Shown in pieces: positions 41,367-44,709 of a stretch of DNA of 44,709 nucleotides. Made by a program: the position numbers and the translations under genes. The notes below the pieces were generated by a model that was not told where the DNA came from, ran no database searches, and worked only from the letters and a program-made list of their open reading frames with translations. Position 1 is the first letter of the stretch; the number at the start of each line of letters is the position of its first letter. Origin of the DNA: a virus; IMG/VR virus record IMGVR_UViG_3300029985_000069, positions 1 to 44,709 of that record; one strand, 5' to 3'.

Positions 41367-41399
41367 GATTAAGCCTCCGTAAAATTGCATGATTAAGCC
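41357..41399. repeat. 19-base direct repeat around a start codon
   Basis: AAAATTGCATGATTAAGCC occurs at 41357-41375 and 41381-41399. The 24-base period keeps both copies of the ATG in one frame, so a duplication has doubled the translation start of the 37-residue gene. The upstream copy includes the stop of the preceding gene. Confidence 0.85.
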
Positions 41400-41713
41400 A
41401 ACGTTACGTCGTCAATTAGTGTGAACTTTGCGTGATCAAAGTCCCGCATAAGTTCCCAATTAGTGATTCCAACATAAGCGACACAAGAATGACCATTTTC
41501 ACCCCTTCCAGAAAACTGAATAGGGTTAACGTGAACATACGGTCTAAACAGGGTTACTGTCTTATCGTTTATGTTCACGCAAGTATAGAAGTTGTAATAC
41601 CCCGCAGTATCTAAGGGTACAACCGTGTCGCCAAGCTGCATTGTTGCAGGGGTGACTATGTCACCTTTTTTGCGTCCATCTTTCATATTTTTCCAAACGG
41701 GATTTCGTTTCAT
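41393..41713 (-). CDS. Unknown small protein
   Basis: A 106-residue protein with a basic N-terminus and a beta-rich body (GDTVVPLDTAGYYNFYTCVN, VTLFRPYVHVNPIQF). The ribosome site is weak (GTGAGTA). No family is recognised. Confidence 0.65.
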   Translation of the reverse strand: MKRNPVWKNMKDGRKKGDIVTPATMQLGDTVVPLDTAGYYNFYTCVNINDKTVTLFRPYVHVNPIQFSGRGENGHSCVAYVGITNWELMRDFDHAKFTLIDDVTLA

Positions 41714-41921
41714 TACTCACGTCCGTATTTCGTCTTAACGCACTCTGTAAAATGTTGACAGTTTGCGACAATACTAACTATGTTTCAAGTGTTCTCTTTG
41801 GCTACTTTGGCCCGCTTCCATTACTTATAGAATCCGCACCACGAAAAGGTACCCGTTATGCGCCCAAATTTCGCCACGTTTTTACAGTAGAACGGGCGGG
41901 CAAACTACCGTGATTATAGCG
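41714..41921 (-). other. Spacer with only fragmentary ORFs
   Basis: Two hundred bases without a credible gene. On the minus strand there are three very short reading frames of 15-22 codons (one ending CVKTKYGRE at the next start, TAATG), none with a ribosome site. A TATAAT lies near 41913 on the minus strand with no recognisable -35. Confidence 0.4.
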
Positions 41922-42326
41922 TTAAGAATTGCCAGTTACAGAACCGTCGTATCTAACGCCAACCATACATAGATACTTTCCAGAAAATAGTATGCCGAAA
42001 GTACCGTCCGCATGTAGATGATCTAAGGACCATTCTTTTTGACCGAACCCGTAAATCATTACGACTCGGAAAAATTCCTTCAAAATTGCTTCTTGGAATT
42101 CGTGTCTAAGTTGATGTTGATTCTTTTGCTGATTAACGGGAATTGATTCGTCGTAAATCGGCTCATAATCTTTTGCAGGATCAGGGTCAATAGGGTACTT
42201 ATGGCAGGCAATTACGCCGGTGCACATTTGCACCACTTCTAAGAAACCGCCAATCGTTTTTGGGATATGACGGTAATACTGTAAATCGTCAGCATCAAAC
42301 GGTCGTTTTGGATTACTTTTATCCAT
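41922..42326 (-). CDS. Unknown protein
   Basis: A 134-residue protein with a helical centre (QKNQHQLRHEFQEAILKEFF) and strands at the end (GTFGILFSGKYLCMVGVRYD). No family is recognised. Confidence 0.7.
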   Translation of the reverse strand: MDKSNPKRPFDADDLQYYRHIPKTIGGFLEVVQMCTGVIACHKYPIDPDPAKDYEPIYDESIPVNQQKNQHQLRHEFQEAILKEFFRVVMIYGFGQKEWSLDHLHADGTFGILFSGKYLCMVGVRYDGSVTGNS

Positions 42327-42341
42327 GATTATTCACTATTA

Positions 42342-42764
42342 CTAACCGAAAGTGTAAGACCACCATTTTACCGGTAGTTTCTTGTTGTTTCGAGTACGAT
42401 TATACGATGATTGACCGCGATAAGCGTAAGGAATTGAGTCGGCACCACGATTACGTACTTTTACCGCTTCAATCGCTTCTTTTTGTGTACTTGCGTTCAC
42501 AGTAAAGAAGTAATTGAAACCGTATTCAAGATTGAATTCGCGGCATCCAAAACCTACGTCCGGTATTTGCTGGATTTCGGGCACCATGATTGCAGTACCT
42601 TTTTCCAGTGTCGGCATAGGCTTTTGTTTCCAGTATTTACCGGCAATTGCGTCCTTATGTAAGGCATGATTGTCAGGGTCCAAGACCTTATAACAAACTA
42701 TGGTACCATAAGTTTTGGCATTTTGCCGGTTAATACTTACTGAGAAAATGTATGTTTTTGACAT
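42342..42764 (-). CDS. Unknown protein
   Basis: ATG 42764 is preferred (GGAG seven bases upstream) over an ATG seven codons earlier; 140 residues. It is basic, Tyr/Asn-rich and beta-rich, with a SNF-like 'FTVNASTQKEAIEAVKVRNR' stretch of a strand followed by a helix. A similar 'V.A.s..eA...v' pattern is seen in the 52-residue gene at 40.7 kb, hinting at a shared small fold. Confidence 0.7.
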   Translation of the reverse strand: MSKTYIFSVSINRQNAKTYGTIVCYKVLDPDNHALHKDAIAGKYWKQKPMPTLEKGTAIMVPEIQQIPDVGFGCREFNLEYGFNYFFTVNASTQKEAIEAVKVRNRGADSIPYAYRGQSSYNRTRNNKKLPVKWWSYTFG

Positions 42765-42783
42765 TGTTTTACTCCAGAAAAGC

Positions 42784-42826
42784 ACCCTTCAAAAAGGGTA
42801 ATGGTACTCCCTGGATTAAGAGTACC
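42784..42826 (-). terminator. Possible leftward hairpin pair
   Basis: On the minus strand GGTACTC/GAGTACC and then ACCCTT/AAGGGT with a TTTG loop, followed by GCTTTT. Together they may slow or end transcription from the 42872-43162 gene. A CCTAAGA/TCTTAGG hairpin also lies at about 42866-42885. Confidence 0.45.
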
Positions 42827-42871
42827 ACCAGCACGATTCTTACGCCTGCTGATTGCTGATTGTCCTAAGAA

Positions 42872-43162
42872 CTAAATCTTAGGAGTAGGGTTGTAGTGAT
42901 CTTCGGTGAGATCGACACCGGCGTTAAACGCCAATTCGAGGACATAGAAGAACTTTTCAAGTTCAGCATTTTTGCGCGAATCTTCGATGCGCTTTTGTCC
43001 CGTAATTCGAGCATGTTCGCAGATAATGTAATCCGCGAGTTCACCGTTACAAGAAAGGACTTCCGAAAGTACGTCAGAAATGCCATCGGACTTCAGTACC
43101 GAAACGGTACTCTCTTTTCGTAGCGGGGAGATCACTTTTGAAGCAATTTTGATTGAATACAT
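42872..43162 (-). CDS. Unknown helical protein
   Basis: A 96-residue acidic, helical protein with AAAGGA eight bases before the ATG. It is the first gene of the leftward region. The C-terminal half (KNAELEKFFYVLELAFNAG) is a likely dimer helix. No family is recognised. Confidence 0.65.
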   Translation of the reverse strand: MYSIKIASKVISPLRKESTVSVLKSDGISDVLSEVLSCNGELADYIICEHARITGQKRIEDSRKNAELEKFFYVLELAFNAGVDLTEDHYNPTPKI

Positions 43163-43186
43163 GGTTGTTTTCCTTTATTGCGTCCT

Positions 43187-44131
43187 ATACGCAAAATTCA
43201 ACGTACCTTAATACGCTCAATTTTGAGTATCTAACTTATAAGGCAAAACATGATTAAGTACCGCTATATAAGTAATCAATGATGACACGCAAGAACGCGC
43301 CATACTTTCGCTAGAGTAAACTCTTTGCGATTGTATGGCGTTTTGATGTTCGTTTTGTGGTTATGTTTGACTACCGCAAACGGTACTTAATCGTTGTTTT
43401 ATAGTTTTGACGAACGGTAAACGCTACGCATAGCGTTGAATCCATAGTGATTATGTACTGTTTTTAGCTAAACAGTTAACTGTATTTTGAATGATTGTTT
43501 CTTGAAGTTCATTCGTACTTTAGTAGTGTTGAGTCGTTACGGTTTAGAGTGACGATTACTGTTAGTTCTGATTCTTACAAAAAGTGTTACTTTTGTTGAC
43601 AAGAAACGTACCATAGTAGCTTAATTCTTTAGTGATTTAGCCTTAACTATGCGCTACTTTATACTAATGCGCATTTTAGTCCTATTAAACACCCTGATTA
43701 CATTACGATAAACGACGTGATTAAAAGATCATTTTAACCCGTTTCGCTTACTTTCGTTTAAGCAGGTAATAGACGTATGTTTAGGTAACTATTTTCTTAC
43801 GGTTACTTGCATAAGGTACAGCTTTAATAAGGACACGTCCTTACTACTTTTGTTTTACACGTTTCACCATAGCGGTTAGTAGTTACTTTTTTACGTGATT
43901 GTTTAGGACAAGGTATTGCATCACGAACTGTTTATGGTTTACAGTTAACCCTAAGAGTGATTAACGATATGTATGAGGTCCTATACGTCATACATACTTT
44001 CCTATGGGGAAAATACGTTTCACAATCACATTTTGCGTTTCAAAATGCGGAAAACTTTTAAGACTCCAAGGACGCCGGGGGATTCGTTTCTTACCCCTCT
44101 TTCGAAATCAGCTAACCGTTAACTGATTTCG
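43187..44131. other. Gene-free region with a dense series of hairpins and palindromes
   Basis: About 0.95 kb with no credible ORF on either strand. Inverted repeats found by eye include: GATTAAGTACCG/CGGTACTTAATC (43252-43263 with 43381-43392) enclosing CGCCATAC/GTATGGCG (43298-43305 with 43333-43340) and AGAGT/ACTCT (43313-43324); AACGCTA/TAGCGTT (43420-43437); ACTGTTT/AAACAGT (43457-43476); ACAGTTAACTGT (43472-43483); AATGCGCATT (43666-43675); TAAGGAC/GTCCTTA (43828-43843); AACTGT/ACAGTT (43926-43946); TATGTATGA/TCATACATA (43968-43996); CATTTTG/CAAAATG (44029-44047); CGAAATCAG/CTGATTTCG (44103-44131). Function unknown; an origin, a packaging or control region, or structured RNAs are possible. 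Confidence 0.65.
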
Positions 44132-44264
44132 CCTGTCCATGTTCCAGTCCTTCCCGTTACCGGTTCCGACTGACACAAACATGATGCGCCATTCGAAGAA
44201 ACTTTGCAAGCCTTTTTTGAGAAAAAATAGTAAGAATTTTCTAACCTTAATTTGAATCGAAATA

Positions 44265-44273
44265 TGCTATTAT
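44265..44273 (+). promoter_or_regulatory. Possible extended -10 element
   Basis: TGCTATTAT (44265-44273) fits TGnTATNNT, with no convincing -35 in front. It could start transcription toward the gene at 44450 across the alternating purine-pyrimidine tract. Support is weak. Confidence 0.3.
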
Positions 44274-44314
44274 CGCGCACGCTTTTACTGGACGCAAAAA
44301 GGTTGCAAAATGCT

Positions 44315-44342
44315 TACGCGTATGCGCGTGTATGTGCGCGTG
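44315..44342. other. 28-bp alternating purine-pyrimidine tract (Z-DNA-prone)
   Basis: Every step from T44315 to G44342 alternates pyrimidine and purine, mostly CG and TG steps, the composition most prone to left-handed Z-DNA. A second 15-base alternating run lies at about 44352-44366. The stretch has a local excess of GCGC unlike the AT-rich flanks. ORFs crossing it on both strands look like composition artefacts. Confidence 0.75.
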
Positions 44343-44449
44343 AATTGCGCGATACGCACGTATGTAAAGTTTGCGCGGATATGTGAACAAACAGGACGCG
44401 CAAAAAAGTTTGCATTTTTTGGCTCAAATTGTAGTAAGATATTCGAACG

Positions 44450-44709
44450 ATGCAAACATATATGCAAACTGAGAAAACGATTCCAAGTTTCGAACCGTCT
44501 AGCGTGAATTTAGGCAACGTTCGAAACGGCTCAAACCATTACAACAAAAACGACGTCGAAATCAAGCGCAAAATTACTGCAAAGAAAGCGATAAATTCAG
44601 ACTGGCTATTCAACTTCGAACGGTTGCAAACGGTACAGAGTAAGACTCGTTTAATTGCGCAATTGCGAAAAATCGCCAAAATGCATGGTTATAAAATCGA
44701 CTGCATAGA
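44450..44709 (+). CDS. N-terminal part of an unknown protein (truncated by the window)
   Basis: From ATG 44450 the frame is open for 86 codons to the window end. The product is basic and polar (SNHYNKNDVEIKRKITAKKA), with a helical later part (RLIAQLRKIAKMHGYKIDC). An in-frame ATG at 44462 follows a repeated ATGCAAAC. No ribosome site is clear. A DNA-binding or terminase-small-subunit-like role cannot be judged from this fragment. Confidence 0.6.
   Translation, partial: MQTYMQTEKTIPSFEPSSVNLGNVRNGSNHYNKNDVEIKRKITAKKAINSDWLFNFERLQTVQSKTRLIAQLRKIAKMHGYKIDCI

Noticed and set aside
43187-44060. A decayed or recoded gene in the hairpin region
   Set aside because: Reading the minus strand gives stops of all three types every 10-25 codons in every frame, with no recognisable protein segment across them, so neither stop-codon reassignment nor a single pseudogene is supported.
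44310-44517. ORFs of 60-67 codons on both strands across the alternating tract
   Set aside because: They exist because the GC-rich alternating run lacks stops. They have no ribosome sites and they overlap the better supported gene start at 44450.

Overview
The window is a 44.7 kb piece of a double-stranded DNA tailed phage with a long non-contractile tail (siphovirus plan). The evidence is a run of tail genes in canonical order: tail completion, tail terminator, tail tube, frameshifted tail chaperone, a 1691-residue tape measure, then tail-tip proteins. No integrase, repressor of known type, or complete tRNA was seen, so a lytic phage is likely but not proven. The host is probably a Gram-negative bacterium. 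The tail tip follows the gene order of alphaproteobacterial gene transfer agents (g12-g13-g14-g15 type). There is also a lipoprotein-like gene and typical sigma-70 promoters. The genus cannot be named from the sequence. Capsid, portal and terminase genes presumably lie left of the window.

Layout. (1) Positions 1-15116, plus strand: tail genes, two membrane proteins that look like a holin pair, a glycoside-hydrolase-like (DUF1906) lysis enzyme, and a KhpA-like KH-domain RNA-binding protein. (2) 15117-15354: a GC-rich structured spacer (element R1) with a terminator, then a near-consensus promoter. (3) 15355-30392, plus strand: DNA metabolism. This holds an SNF2-like helicase, RuvC-like nuclease, Cas4/RecB-like Fe-S nuclease, RecA-fold ATPase with its probable ssDNA-binding partner, family A DNA polymerase, primase-helicase, MazG-like pyrophosphohydrolase and ThyX, with unknown small genes between them. 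A second strong promoter at 20.7 kb is followed by a 12-codon leader ORF. (4) 30486-32432: a divergent pair of small operons. The left one encodes a small beta-rich protein and a predicted lipoprotein; the right one a zinc-ribbon protein and a Pro-rich peptide. The roughly 300 bp between them carries back-to-back promoters with GTCAA/TTGAC dyads. (5) 32483-43162, minus strand: a leftward region, probably early. It holds RNase H, a DUF2786 protein, an AAA+ ATPase, a UvrD-like helicase and many small unknown genes, several shorter than 55 codons and coupled by ATGA or GTGA overlaps. (6) 43163-44449: 1.3 kb with no credible gene but a dense series of hairpins and palindromes, then a 28-bp alternating purine-pyrimidine tract. 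(7) 44450 to the end: the start of a rightward gene.

How it works together. The leftward region and the 15-30 kb region plausibly supply takeover, replication, recombination and nucleotide supply, and the left end supplies the tail and lysis. The points most worth a second look are: the three related GC-rich elements (R1, R2, R3) in different operon contexts; the hairpin array at 43.2-44.1 kb; a KhpA-like RNA-binding protein next to the lysis genes; an RNase H whose catalytic N-terminus can only be made from a non-canonical start codon; and the dyad-bearing promoters with the leader peptide. All family assignments come from reading motifs by eye; no database search was run.
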